Part shown: positions 11,109 through 22,456 of the stretch, piece after piece
Layout: the number at the start of each line of letters is the position of its first letter
Numbering within the stretch: position 1 is the first letter of the stretch
DNA from: Utricularia gibba
Lineage: Eukaryota; Streptophyta; Magnoliopsida; Lamiales; Lentibulariaceae
Assembly (NCBI GenBank): GCA_002189035.1
Contig: NEEC01000002.1
Location: forward strand, 124,001-188,000
Reading direction: 5' to 3'
Length of the DNA: 64,000 nt
The notes under the pieces: generated by a model
The model's database searches: none
The model's input: the letters and a program-made list of their open reading frames with translations, nothing else
Told to the model about the DNA's origin: nothing
Translations under genes and position numbers: made by a program

Positions 11109-12532
11109 TGGGAAAAAAATTTTGGGCCTGCGGGGGATGGATGGATGGATAGATATGGGCGCGCATGCATGCAGAAGAGCAAATTGAAGATCCAGATTCC
11201 AGCGTGGACGATGGAAAGAGAAGGGAGGGTAATAAAAGAAATTATCTGGGTGATGTGATGTGGAGTGAGGGGGGCCCACCGGCTTGCTTAGTCAACATTA
11301 ATACTTCATTAATTGGGAGTTATACTAATAACAACCACTCACTCCCTCCCCTGCCCTGCCCAACACGTCAAATCATTTCGTCTCCTCGAAAATAATAACA
11401 CCCTCTCCCTCCTCAGTATTAATTATTATTATTCCCCCTTTAACAGTCAACGTTAAGGAAAACTAAACAACCAACCCCCCTCCCCCCCAAAAAAAAAAAG
11501 GGGGGTGGGTACCTTAACCTTACCACCTTATAGGGAGGAGGGGATGTTCGTTCTGTTACCAAGAAGAGTGCTTGTTTCTTTCACCAGGGTTGGGTGCTTC
11601 TCTTGGTGGTGGTCATTGTAAGGCGGGTTAGTTGTGTGTTATTGGGATATCATCATCGTATTGGTGTGTTAATCGAGCACATGCATGGGGTTTGGAATTT
11701 GGATGAGATGGGCAGGTCAAACACAGCGAATTATTGACTCCAAAAGTCAGTTTGAGGATCGAGGTGTGGATCGGGTCCGATTATTACAACGCCCAAGTTG
11801 TCGTTGCAAGACCAAAGGGCTGCATTTAACCCAATTAATGACCCCAAAGTCAATTTGAAGATCCAACCCCCCTGATTCACTTGCGTAGCCCCTGGAGGAG
11901 CCTAACGTGATTGATTGATTGTTGGAAACACCCAACGTACGTACTACTAGTCGTATGTGCCAATTCCTCCAATCACACCCCACCCCCCACCCCACCCTTA
12001 ATTAACAACATATTACTCACTGACTTTTTTTTTCTTTTTCATTCTTTCAATCAATCACCCACAAGTGTGTGTGTACAACGTTATGCAGCCAGGTTAACCT
12101 CCTCTGCGCAGTCAAATGCCTCCTTTTTTTTCCCTTTTGACATTAGATGAAACCCAGTGGGGCGGGGGCTTGCTAAGTAAGTAGTGTATTTGCAGTAGCA
12201 TTTTCATTGCGGTTAGTGAGCCTAATCGCGGATTAGCCTCGTTTCGGTTTGACTTTCTATCAAGAAAAAATCACCCCAAGAGGTGGGGGGGGGGGGGGGG
12301 GTTTACTTTCTAGTATTAAACAAAGGGTGTAGAGGGATGATTATGGAAAATGTCATGGCATGATAATGCCCACTCTGGGGTCCCAAAACTACACAACGTG
12401 ACCAAATGTCGTAATGTGATTGATGGGCTTCATTGAAAATTTACCCTTTGTTTTCTATAAACTATACGGCTTACCGTCGACAAAAGCTCACAGTCACCGC
12501 CGATGACGCACAGCTGGGCTCTCATGTCTCTC
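11109..12532. other. intergenic, long upstream region of the ERF gene
   Basis: No gene recognised. It holds a C-run/A-run/G-run block at about 11478-11507 that could fold back on itself, ATTA-rich stretches near 11415 and a 17-base G tract at 12285-12301. Confidence 0.5.
12285..12301. repeat. 17-base G homopolymer
   Basis: Uninterrupted G run about 325 bases upstream of the ERF start codon. The length is probably unreliable in any assembly. Confidence 0.8.
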
Positions 12533-12540
12533 TATAAATA
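12533..12540 (+). promoter_or_regulatory. TATA box of the ERF gene
   Basis: TATAAATA, 85 bases upstream of the ATG at 12625, preceded by a CT-rich stretch. Good spacing for a plant core promoter. Confidence 0.65.
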
Positions 12541-12624
12541 GTCACCAGCTCTCCTCCTCCCATCAGTCAATCATTTCTTCGCTTGCCACCACAGCATTCA
12601 GGCCTTCCACTCATCTCAACGGCG

Positions 12625-13694
12625 ATGGAGGAAACCCTACGGAGGCTCAACGAGACGCTCTCTTCCGACTCCACCGCCCTGCCCAAGAGATGCGGTGCAG
12701 CCAAGAGATCCATCAAGGACGGGTCGTCCGTCTCCGGCGGAGGTACCATGAGATACCGAGGCGTGCGCCGACGTCCCTGGGGGAGATATGCTGCTGAAAT
12801 CAGAGACCCCTTGTCGAAAGAAAGACGGTGGCTCGGCACCTTCGACACGGCGGAGGCGGCCGCCTGTGCCTACGACTGCGCCGCGCGTGCGATGCGTGGG
12901 GTTAAAGCCAGGACGAATTTCGTGTATCCCAACTCTCCGACACACCCCGTGTCCGAGAACCTGATACCTCCGTTTGGATACGGCAAGGCTTCTCAATCCT
13001 CGATTTTTGGGTCTCGTCCGTTTCTCTCAGCTTCCTCCGTCGTAAACCCTAATCTCGGAAGCAACAACTCTCTCAATCTTCTTCTTCTCAACGATTACTT
13101 GAGATCTCCGGGTTCAAAATTCTCCGATTCCGTTTCTTTCGGCTCACCTCTACAAGAACGGTTGCCTGTGAATTATATTAACATAAACCCTGATTATGTT
13201 AATAATATTCCATGCAACGCATCCTCTCAGGCCACTACTTTGAATGAAATCAAACCTTCTGAATCCTGCTTCAGTATTTGCTCTCAAAACCTATCCGATT
13301 TGGATACGCATTCTCCTGTCGATCGGATCGAGTTTTTTCCTACTGAGGTTTCTGGCTCAGGCTTGTTGCAAGATGTACTCAACGGGTTTTTTCCCAAGCC
13401 CGTGATGGCGGAGGTCAAATCAGAGGCCAGTTCGGTTCCTACTTTTCTCGACGATACCAGTGACAATCGAGGTTGTAAGGATGAGATCCTGGGGTTTCCG
13501 ATCGATCATTGTCGATTTTCTCACCAATTTGAGAGCCGCGGTGGGGTTTATCCGGCAATGAAATGGAGAACAGTATGGCGCCTTACGGCGGAGATTCCTC
13601 AAATGCGCCGGCGGCGACAAGCGGATTTCTGGGGGATATAGTCCACTATCAAGATGCTCTTAGCGCATATGCAGCTAATCTTCAGAATGCATGA
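12625..13694 (+). CDS. AP2/ERF transcription factor, ESR2/DORNROESCHEN-LIKE type (frame-broken C-terminus)
   Basis: Single-exon nuclear ERF of subgroup VIIIb, whose members control shoot regeneration, cotyledon initiation and floral organ founder cells. The AP2 domain begins [19 protein letters not shown], includes [20 protein letters not shown] and ends ARTNFVYP, as in Arabidopsis ESR2. The N-terminus [10 protein letters not shown] and the C-terminal [15 protein letters not shown] motif (the ESR motif) support this subgroup. As given, the frame ends at 13641 after a basic tail unlike the family. One frame over, from about 13533 to the TGA at 13692-13694, lies a tail without stops, [20 protein letters not shown], ending [15 protein letters not shown], which looks much more like a real C-terminus. 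One missing base in the GGTGGGG at 13540-13546 would join them. ESR1 is the main alternative identity. Confidence 0.85.
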
Positions 13695-16428
13695 TCTCGG
13701 TTGGTTTGCTGTACATTTCTTATCCAAAATTGATTGGGATTAATGTAAAATGAGGTATTTAATAAGGCGACACTCGTGTTCTTGCAAGGTCCGACGTTTC
13801 AATGAGAGAAACCAGATACTGTCTTGAAGAACACACCCAATGCGTACACGAAACCCTTCTCAGAAAGAATATATTATTTTATTCTTGTGGAAACTATTTA
13901 TTACAAACGGCACGGGCACAAGGGTTGTAGTAGTGTGGCTCAAAGGTTGATTTTCCTGCAATGTGAGGCCATCATTAAGGACTGTTTTAGGGGAGTGTGC
14001 AATGCGTATGGTGGAGGAGGAGTCATGATTAGGCAATTAAGTACGGGAATTGTTGCGAACCCCTCTCGGCCTCGCCGAGCCTTTCCTTCCTATCGGCGGG
14101 GACAAACAAACACCCTAACTACTAAAAAAATACAAGGGGAAGAGGAAGAAGAAGAAGAAGAAGAAGAAGAAGAAGAAGAAGAAGAAGAAGAAGAAGAAGA
14201 GAAAAGCATGGGGTTTGGGGAATATGGTGCAGCATTATGAGAACAATAATGATCCCCGCACGAGGCCAGCATCCGCATCAATGCTAACTGCGGTGCGTCA
14301 TCACAATTATGCACACCATTATTCTCAATAAGGATCCTGGCCCTTAAATTGGGGACGCGTTTATGTCACATGGGAAGCACTTGTTTTGCGAATCAATGCG
14401 CGAGAATTATTGGACTTGTCTGGCTCTACCCCTCCCCATGCCCAACTTCCTTCCAGTCACCAATTCTGTGGGCTAAGACACGACTACTGCGATGTTGTGC
14501 AGAGAAGCTCTTCCTTCCTTAACAGCATCTCCTAATCCACAGCCAGCCATGTGAGTTCAGTCTCATTTCTTGTTGCGGTGACCCGACCCGAGATCATTGA
14601 TGCGGTAGGGGGCGAGGGGAGCTCGGATCAGTAGTAGCTTAGCTGGGATGATGAGTGAATTAGGGTTTTTGACCTTAGGGCTCACGAGTGAGTGAAAAGC
14701 CGTAGGAGAACATGCAATGATTGGGTCCCTTTGGATTCACAGTACCATCTATCTATCCATATCAATGAAATGAGCCTGAGGTGTTCCTCTTGGCGCTCAG
14801 CTCAGGTTCTGAGGAGGAGCGGAGCCCCTTGCCTTTCGGACGTGAAGTCACTGTTGAGAGGAACCCCACCACGCCTTCACTCCCCCCTGCGACTAAACGC
14901 AACCCCATCCTGCCGCCACACCCTACCAAACGTGTCGTCCACATCAGAATACCTCCGGGCACGCGACCCGGGTCGGGTCACACATTTGGATTCTTTTGTT
15001 ATTATAAATCGAATTATTATTGTTTTAAATGCCAATAATAATAATATTAATAATTTTTAATCAAATTCATATTTTAACCCCTCAAAATCTCCATTATTCG
15101 ATTTTGGGGTATAAAAATGTGAAAATGGAGTCGTCTTTTATTTTCGAATTCGGGAAGCCTGCTTTGAATGCGCAACCGCATAATTTTTTAATAGCAAAAA
15201 TTAAAGCGAAATAAATGTGGGAATTTGATTTGGGTGAAATTATTTTTTGGGAATAAAAACGGAAATACAATTGTCTGGTCGGGCCCCGGCCCATCGTGTG
15301 GCCCACCCATTCAATGGAAACATTATAAGATTCTCTTTTCAAGATTATAAAAAAAACATTTAAATTCACAAATTCGGGCGCCCAGTTTTCGTTCGTTCAA
15401 ACGCATTTGAAATGATTTTGCAGTCAACGAGTTTCCACGCACGTGTGAATTGAACCCGGGAGACAGAGAAGAAATATGGTAAATGGGCAGGATGCTGACC
15501 TGGGCCCAGTGGGTATGCGGGCTATCTTTGAGTAGCAGCCCAACTGCGTGTGTGTTCTGTAGCTGGGTATTGGCCCACCCAATGAATGAGAGAGACCAAG
15601 TGGACTACTTGCAACGGCACATGTAGGTTGCCGTTTCTCGGTCCAGGTTTGGACATATCATCGTCATGACCTGGCCCTGGGTGTCTGGTCTCGGCCAACG
15701 CCCTTCTCTACTAAATCTGAACCATGAACTCCACTGGCAACACGAATCCTTCCTTGGAGATGTGGAAATGATGACACGAGATAGGCTAATCAAGAGAGAG
15801 GCTACCAGAATGCTCCGATGAGAGATGCGGACACGGTCACGGACACGGACGCGGGTGTCACATAGGGTGGGGGCGTATTCCCAGTGTTCCGTTGATTATT
15901 CGCATACAACAAACATATCAGAAAACACTCGGATTTCCGTTGTTATGTGGTGCAATCAATCATATGCATGTGACGGGGGCGGGTAGTGCTACGGGACGAC
16001 TTACCGGCCAAAGTCTGCTCTCCCGCTGGAAGGTGGTGACCAGTGGGGTAGGCGTAGAATAGAATAGAGTTCGGAAAAAAGAAAAAAAAATGACGCTCTG
16101 GCAATTCTCTGCTTATCAACTTTACACCCGTTTTCCTCCACCACCCCCCCAGGTCGGATCCAACTCTCAACTCAACGCGTAGCTTCTTCTTTTTTTTTTT
16201 TTTTAGTTCAAGTTCTTTGCTTTTACAATTTTGGGGCATTTTTGGTTTAGTCAGGTTAATTGATTGTACCGAACATTGGAATATTCGTAGGTGTCTGGAT
16301 TCTCTGGTTTCTGGGGGTCTCTGTCTGAAACCAGCTACTTTGGATTTCTGAAGGTGGAGGAGAGCGAGGCGGATTTTCTCTCTGGTTCTTGGTATTTGAT
16401 TTGACTGCGGTTGTTGGGTTTTTAGATT
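13695..16428. other. intergenic, 2.7 kb
   Basis: No gene with family similarity or splice context was found. Contents: a GAA microsatellite (14145-14203), an AT-rich block around 15000-15370, and a T-run near 16190. The last few hundred bases are CT-rich and probably leader of the GT17 gene. Confidence 0.5.
14145..14203. repeat. (GAA)n microsatellite, about 19 units
   Basis: Perfect trinucleotide run; in frame it would encode polyglutamate, but no gene context supports translation. Confidence 0.9.
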
Positions 16429-18027
16429 ATGGGCACCGTGATGAGATCTGGGGAAAAGGTGTTCACTGGGGGAAGAGGGATCTCATTATTGCTCCAAGAA
16501 GACTGATGATGCATGTGAAAATTCCCCTGGGAAGGTAAGAATTCCACTCTTCTTTTTTCTCTGTTCTCTTCTCCTGTCTCTGTGATCTTTGGATCGCAGC
16601 ATGTGGGGGATGAGATTCCCAGCTTTTCTTTTGTGGGCCAAGAGCTTTCTCGCTGCTTTTCTTCGAGGATCAAGCTCATCAAGTTTGAAATTTGAATTTG
16701 AATTTAAACTGGCATCAGGGTTGGTATGACAGACATATCAGTCATATCCTTCTGGTAGAAGCCGGTGCAGTTGTTGATTTTTTTTTATTGCTCCTTGTTC
16801 TTCGTTATCACATGGCTTTTGTTTATCTGGGAGAATTTGCAATAAATCCCTGTTGCTGATTGTATCATCTCGTTCTCTGTATCATCAGCTGAACTGTCGT
16901 ATGATGTTCTTTGTGCATGTTGATGTTTTCAGGATTGTGGGCGGACGATGGGGTGTCGAAATTCAAATGTATCCTCCGGGGATGGACATGAAGACCTGCT
17001 TGTTTCTGTTGATGCTTGTTCCTGTCTGCTTCGTTGCCGTATATATGAACCGCGTGAACATCTCATACTTGCTGCGTCCTTTCTGGGAGTGTCCTCCTAA
17101 ACCCTTCCATGAAATTCCTCACTATTACTACGAGAACGTGTCGATGGAGTATCTCTGCAAGCTTCATGGATGGGAGATGCGTGAATATCCGAGGCGTGTC
17201 TTCGATGCAGTCTTGTTTAACAACGAGGTAGACATGCTGAAACTCAGGTGGAAGGAGTTGGATCCTTGTGTATCAGAGTTCATCCTCCTCGAGTCAAACT
17301 CGACATTCTCTGGTTTACCGAAGCCTTTGGTGTTCTCCTCCGTTCGTGATCGATTTAAGTTCGTGGAACCCCGGTTAACTTATGGACAAGTTCCGGGGAG
17401 ATTCAAGAAAGGGGAAGACCCTTTCGTTGAGGAAGCATATCAGAGACTCGCGCTGGACTATCTGATAAAGCAAGCAGGTATTCAGGATGACGACCTGCTG
17501 ATCATGTCTGATGTTGATGAGATACCCAGCAGGCACACCATGGATCTCTTGCGGTGGTGTGATGGCATGCCTCCGATCCTCCACCTTCGCTTACGAAACT
17601 ATCTGTATTCCTTCGAGTTTCTACTAGACAACGACAGCTGGAGGGCTTCGGTTCATATCTATGAGTCTGGGAAGACGAGATACGCCCATCTCAGACAGTC
17701 GAACGAGATATTGGCTGATGCTGGATGGCATTGTAGCTTCTGCTTCAGGCACATAAGTGAGTTCGTGTTCAAGATGAAAGCGTACAGCCATGTTGACAGA
17801 GTGAGGTTTTCTCATTACCTGAATCCCAAACGGATACAGAGAATCATCTGCCACGGCGAGGACCTCTTTAACTTGCTACCGGAGGCTCACACGTTCAGGA
17901 AATGATCGGAAAGATGGGTCCGATTCCGCATTCGTATTCGGGTGTGTATCTTCCTGCTTATCTTCTGCAGAATGCAGATGAATACAAGTTCCTTTTGCCT
18001 GGGAACTGCTTACGCCACCGTGACTGA
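16429..18027 (+). CDS. GT17 family glycosyltransferase (GnT-III-like), frame-broken
   Basis: Type II Golgi membrane protein of glycosyltransferase family 17, related to beta-1,4-mannosyl-glycoprotein N-acetylglucosaminyltransferases. The body (about 16982-17899) has a membrane anchor [20 protein letters not shown], then the conserved [37 protein letters not shown] with the acidic catalytic motif, and [16 protein letters not shown]. As given the frame stops at 17903 (AGG AAA TGA). One frame over, from 17902 to the TGA at 18025, lies the conserved end [20 protein letters not shown] then KFLLPGNC, so one base is missing near 17897-17899. The likely first exon (16429-16534) encodes [17 protein letters not shown] in a frame without its own ATG, and a second frame step occurs at the GGGG of 16978-16981. 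Sequence error is more likely than pseudogenisation. Confidence 0.82.
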
Positions 18028-18502
18028 ATCACTCTTTCTCCAAGCGACCGACGCCGCTGCTTTCTCCCTCCCCTGTTTTCTTTTTCTAAAGGGAAAAATG
18101 GTAGCTTTTTTCCGCTGTGTATTGATCAACTCTTGTATCATTCTTTAGTTACAGGTGTGAAATTGTGCTTGTGTTACTCCGGTGGTTTCAGGGCGGCTAT
18201 TCCTCCACAGCCGCAACCATATAGTACTTACAACTCGCCAAAATGGGCGAGACGACTGGTTGGCCAGCGATCGCCTTACACATGCTTCGAAATACATGTA
18301 CTGTGTGACAAATGTGTGAGAACAGAACAAGGGAAATGAGAAGAAGCCAAGCCTATGGTCTGGAGTTGCTTGCTTTCTTTCTGGTACTCGATGTAGGGGG
18401 CAGAAAAGAGCCGCCACAGAATATATCTGGATCAGAACAGTCGCCGGAGAATGATGGTTCGGCACTCCCCTCCCTTACAGGCTTGAAGCGCAATCCTGCC
18501 AT
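18028..18502. other. 3' region of the GT17 gene
   Basis: Probable GT17 3' UTR. Nothing else recognised. Confidence 0.4.
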
Positions 18503-18786
18503 TTAGGAGCTCCGAACACCGGCTGAACCGACTTCCACAGGCAACCCACCAGAAGAAATTGGCTTCTTGAGAGGCACCGGCGGGAGGAAACCCCTAGATC
18601 CAGATCCACGTTTCGTCGACTTGTTCATCTCGCCTCTCTCTGGATAGGCGGTTCTCGAAGCTGTCGGGATTTAGGCTCCAGAGAGGAGGAATCTTCTCCG
18701 ACGGAGGCGCGTGGTGGCAATGCGTCTCCCTCCGCGGCGATGATGTTGGGAAGGCGCGGATCAACCGGAGAAGCTTCAGCCGCCAT
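18503..18786 (-). CDS. doubtful small-protein locus, two overlapping frames
   Basis: On the minus strand an ATG at 18786 opens a 53-residue frame (MAAEASPVDPRLPNII...) that stops with TGA at 18627-18625. A second ATG overlaps that stop (ATGA at 18628-18625) and opens a 41-residue frame (MNKSTKRGSGSRGF...) ending in TAA at 18505-18503. A single-base error between them would give one basic protein of about 94 residues. I recognise no family. It could equally be a 5' leader or non-coding. Listed because both frames have good ATG contexts and plausible composition. Confidence 0.25.
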
Positions 18787-18954
18787 AGATCCTGTAATAG
18801 ATCGTGCCGGTTGATTTTCTGGCTCTTTATTTTCGACCGATTTTTGTTAGGGCTGACCAACAAGACCATACATCCCTAATACAAAGTCAAAAGACTAGAA
18901 GTTGATGACGATTGACGAGGCGGGGCCCCCAATAAAAATTAAGAAAAGATCGAA

Positions 18955-19026
18955 TGCGTTTGCCGGGAGTCGAACCCGGGTCTATTGCTTGGAAGGCAAT
19001 TATCCTAACCGTTGGACTACAAACGC
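18955..19026 (-). tRNA. tRNA-Gly (anticodon UCC)
   Basis: The minus strand reads GCGTTTG...CAAACGC plus discriminator A, 72 bases. The acceptor stem pairs perfectly. The D-arm contains AGTCCAACGGTTAGGAT, the anticodon stem-loop is TTGCCTTCCAAGCAA with UCC, and the T-arm is CCGGGTTCGACTCCCGG. There is no intron. A T-rich stretch downstream (about 18938-18948 on this strand) can serve as a Pol III terminator. Confidence 0.97.
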
Positions 19027-20143
19027 TTTGCTGATACTCAGTAAAACCTCTGTCTGCTCAATATTTGCTGCCCAACTGGCAAACCGGAAACAAAAACCAC
19101 ACTAGCAGCATCCGGAAACCCCCTATTTCCCACCATTTCTCCCCAGGGACATCAGTACATAGCCCTCAAGAATAGCATCCGGAATCTCCGGGAAAATCCC
19201 TCCTCTTGGAAGGAAACGCTTTCCTTGCCTTCAGTCAGCCCCTGTTTCCTCTTTGCCATAATTCCCTTTCCAATTCCATGTACTCAATTCCAAAACAAGT
19301 TACAAAATCGAGCATAAGTAAAAAAAACATATTCAGTTCATTTATGTGACTTCTAAACGATGGCCATAACCAAATAAAATGCAATTCGGAAAATGCACCA
19401 AATTGTCAAGACGGTCAGTTGGATGAGAGCCGAATGAATGATGCATCCATACCTCAACCTACAAGGAAAGTAAACTAAACTGCGCTTGTTGTCCGTCCAT
19501 TCTTGATTCCAATGCAGCCGAAAGCTGACCAGAACTCTAAGGAGAGGGCCAGACTAAACAGGAGCAAAGATGAACGGAGCCGTGAGCCATGCCTGCTACT
19601 TCTGTGGGCTGCTCTCGCGGAGGAGGGATTGCAATGCGAAGATGATTTGCTTTCTGGGACCCTGCGAAGGCGTCACGGATGAGAAACCACCACCAACATC
19701 ACCCCATTCAACCAAAAAATGCAGTAAGACAAAGGGTGTTTACCATGGGTATGCCCAACTCCCCAAGGTCACTCTCTGACATCCGCTTCAACGAATACAT
19801 ATCGACCTGCAAGTGAGAATTCATATCATCGGAACATCAGGCGTATCGAGATTCTCAAGTAAAAGGGCTACAAATAGGCATGAGATAGATAACAGATCCC
19901 CAGTGTCCATTCTAAAATTCTTTCCAGAGTACTGGACATTAATAATGGACTACGCCAGAGCCAAATGGATGGGTAGACATACCTCCTCTGCCTTGAAATG
20001 AATGGCGAACCTTTCGAGCCCAACAAACGGAGGAAGCTCTCCACAGAGTCTGGAGCCTTTGGCTATGCAAAAAGTTTGGAAGTTAGAAAACCAAATGCTA
20101 TAAGGTCTCGTACAACGAGAACTCTATAGCTTAGAGCATAGGC
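19027..20143. other. intergenic / 3' region of the unknown repeat protein
   Basis: No gene recognised; probably includes the 3' UTR of the minus-strand gene ending at 20144. Confidence 0.4.
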
Positions 20144-21655
20144 TCAATGGGATAAAGTTGGGAGATAGGAAAGTGAACTGACGGATTCTAATTTTCCCTG
20201 CGGGGCAGCTCCAGATTCAGGAAGTGACTGTGGCATTGGCAATACGTTTACTGTCTGACGTATGGTTGGACCTGCATTAGCGGAGTATGGCATGCTCTTA
20301 GGCCTTGAAATCTCAAAAGAATCTTCCTTTCTGCTGGTGCTTGCCTCATTGTAACTCAACGGGGATCCTCTGTGCACACTTTCCTCTCTATTTGGTTCTA
20401 CGCCAAAAGCAGTTTCACTTCTGCTTGTGTTTGTGTCACCATAACCTACTTGATGTCTTCTCTGCATACCATTCTCCCTCCTCGATGCTACTTCAAAAAT
20501 ATCTTTTTTTCTACTCGTGTTCATGCCAGGATGATCCAGTCGAGATCTTCTTCGCATAGGTTCATCTCTCGTTGGTGCTACAAATGTCTCCTCAGGTGAT
20601 CTTTTCCTCAACTGGTCCAAATTCCAGGGAGAATGCGAATCATCTCTCTTTGACGCTACTTCAAAAACGTCTTTGTTTCTACTCGAGTTCATGCCAGAAT
20701 AAATCAGTGGATATCTTCTTCGCATAGCTTCATCTCCACTTGGTACTAGGAATGTTTCATCAGGAGATCTTTTCCTCAGCTGATCCAAATTCCAAGAAGA
20801 ATACAAATTAGCCCCTGGTTCCCCTTGGAGAGTACTGTATGAAGGTCCCATGCCCGGTAAATCAGACCTCATACTTGCACTAAAGGACTTCAGCATTCTG
20901 TGCCTAAAATCCCCCACCTCCAAAAGGCCACGTCTATCTTCTCTGGATTCTGCAATTATTTCCTCTCTGTGATCACGCTCAACCCATGAGTGGGCTTTGG
21001 ACTGGCTGCTGCGTCCACTTGTAATAGGTGGTGAATGACTACCATCCATGATATCACTATTCCACTCTATGTAATCCTTTGACTCCAAAGGGTCAATTCC
21101 TAGAAATTTGCGTCCTCGGGCATTATCTGACACCCCTGTGCTGTTCCTAGGAGATAGAGTAGGCCTAGACAAGAAATGTCGCAAATCATCATCTCTCCGC
21201 TGGCTGTACCTGGGAGTGCCCTTCAACCTATTCTTTTGCATGATCTTGTGCCGGAGATCATCTTTACTGGGATGAAAGCTTTCTATTCATGTAAAATCAA
21301 CACATGTTATGATAATCAAGTGAAGGGGGGGGGGGGGGGGACAAGAAAAATGCTATGATAACCAATAAAAAAAGTCAAGTTACCATCAACAGCATAAACA
21401 CTTCTAGGATCTCCACGGAACCTGAAAAAAGGATGGGTTTTCAAAAGAACAAATATGGCATGAAGCATCCAATATGTCCAACCTTTTATGATCCACTTCG
21501 TCAGAAAAATCAACATATTCTCCAAGCCTTTCCCGAACAGACCGCTTTCTTACTGCAACCGGATGCATATCAGCAACAAAACCATCCAAATCACGCTCAC
21601 CCATTTTTACCACCTGAAGAGTTTCCGTGCAATAGACATTCACACGCACAGCCAT
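20144..21655 (-). CDS. unknown protein with SVRERLG motif and internal repeats, 449 residues
   Basis: Three exons on the minus strand, 21655-21483, 21421-21384 and 21282-20144, splice with GT-AG junctions to 1,350 bases. I cannot name the family. The N-terminus has KRSVRERLGEYVDF and then DLRHKIMQKNRL, short motifs I associate with nuclear zinc-finger or RNA-related plant proteins, but no zinc-binding residues are present. The rest is charged, Ser/Arg-rich and probably disordered. A segment of about 55 residues is duplicated: both copies start WNLDQLRKRSP(D/E)ETF and continue through MRRR, SRxKD and FEVAS(K/R)R. Two more degenerate SRxxxxFxV units follow, making four. No membrane segment or signal peptide is seen. 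A nuclear role is a guess. The region between it and the divergent formin gene is about 800 bases. Confidence 0.75.
21325..21340. repeat. 16-base G homopolymer
   Basis: Uninterrupted G run inside an intron of the minus-strand gene (a C run in the transcript, near the 3' splice site). Confidence 0.8.
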
Positions 21656-22456
21656 TTTCCACTCAATAATCAGTCAGATAGTTAAACAACACCACAAACC
21701 AAACAAACATCAGCCAAAGAACCACGCAACACATCCGCTAAGGAGCCGTAGTTAACAAAAACGGATTAAAAAGAAACCCACCAAACAATAGGAATCAAGA
21801 TTTATAGCAGATATGCATTTCTCCAGATTCTGAGTACAACCAGGATCCCATAAAATAAACTAAACATTAAAAAAACATCCTGCTGAATAAGGTAGCAAAG
21901 ATACTTCGAACCCACGATTATGAAACCGGTTATTTTCAGTTTCAGGACTCCAACATTCAACCTCGAACCGTAACAAACCAACCTCTAGATTACCTGCCTA
22001 GTGCGTCCGAGGGTAATGGTAACACGAGACCTTGAACTCTCCGACATTTGAGTTAGGTATTTTACCCAAGATCAGAAATCGAATCAATGCAAAAACTCAA
22101 TACATGGAGGTGAAATCTGGTTCAGATAGAACCGCCCAATCTGCTGACCAGACACGGTTAGCCAAATGCGGAAGAACCGAAATGAGAGCGCCATCAAAGA
22201 TATGGGCTTCGTCTCGCGTCAGCAAAAGCCCATCCACAAGCCCGCCCTGTTCCACACTGTAAATCGTCAAACAAAATAAACTATAGAAAAAATAAGCGCG
22301 TTTTCTGTGTGGGGAGGGGCGGCTCATGGAGGTATCGGAAGTAGACCAAATCAGCAGCCGCTCTCTGCGTTGAACATTTCAGTCAGAAGGACGTCGTCAA
22401 CAAATGAAGAATAAATTCTCAGAAATCCCCGCCTGTTGTGATGCAATTCGCCATCC
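21656..22456. other. divergent intergenic region
   Basis: Shared upstream region between the minus-strand unknown gene and the plus-strand formin. A minus-strand open frame near 22330-22097 has no recognisable motif and may be leader. Confidence 0.4.

Noticed and set aside
13824-14240. Open frame with a long polyglutamate
   Set aside because: The Glu run is only the GAA microsatellite; no conserved sequence either side.
14692-15060. Open frame of about 120 codons
   Set aside because: No family similarity and no supporting promoter or splice signals.
15440-15475. Sequence resembling a tRNA T-arm (gaattgaacccggga)
   Set aside because: No matching stem partner, anticodon arm or acceptor stem nearby.
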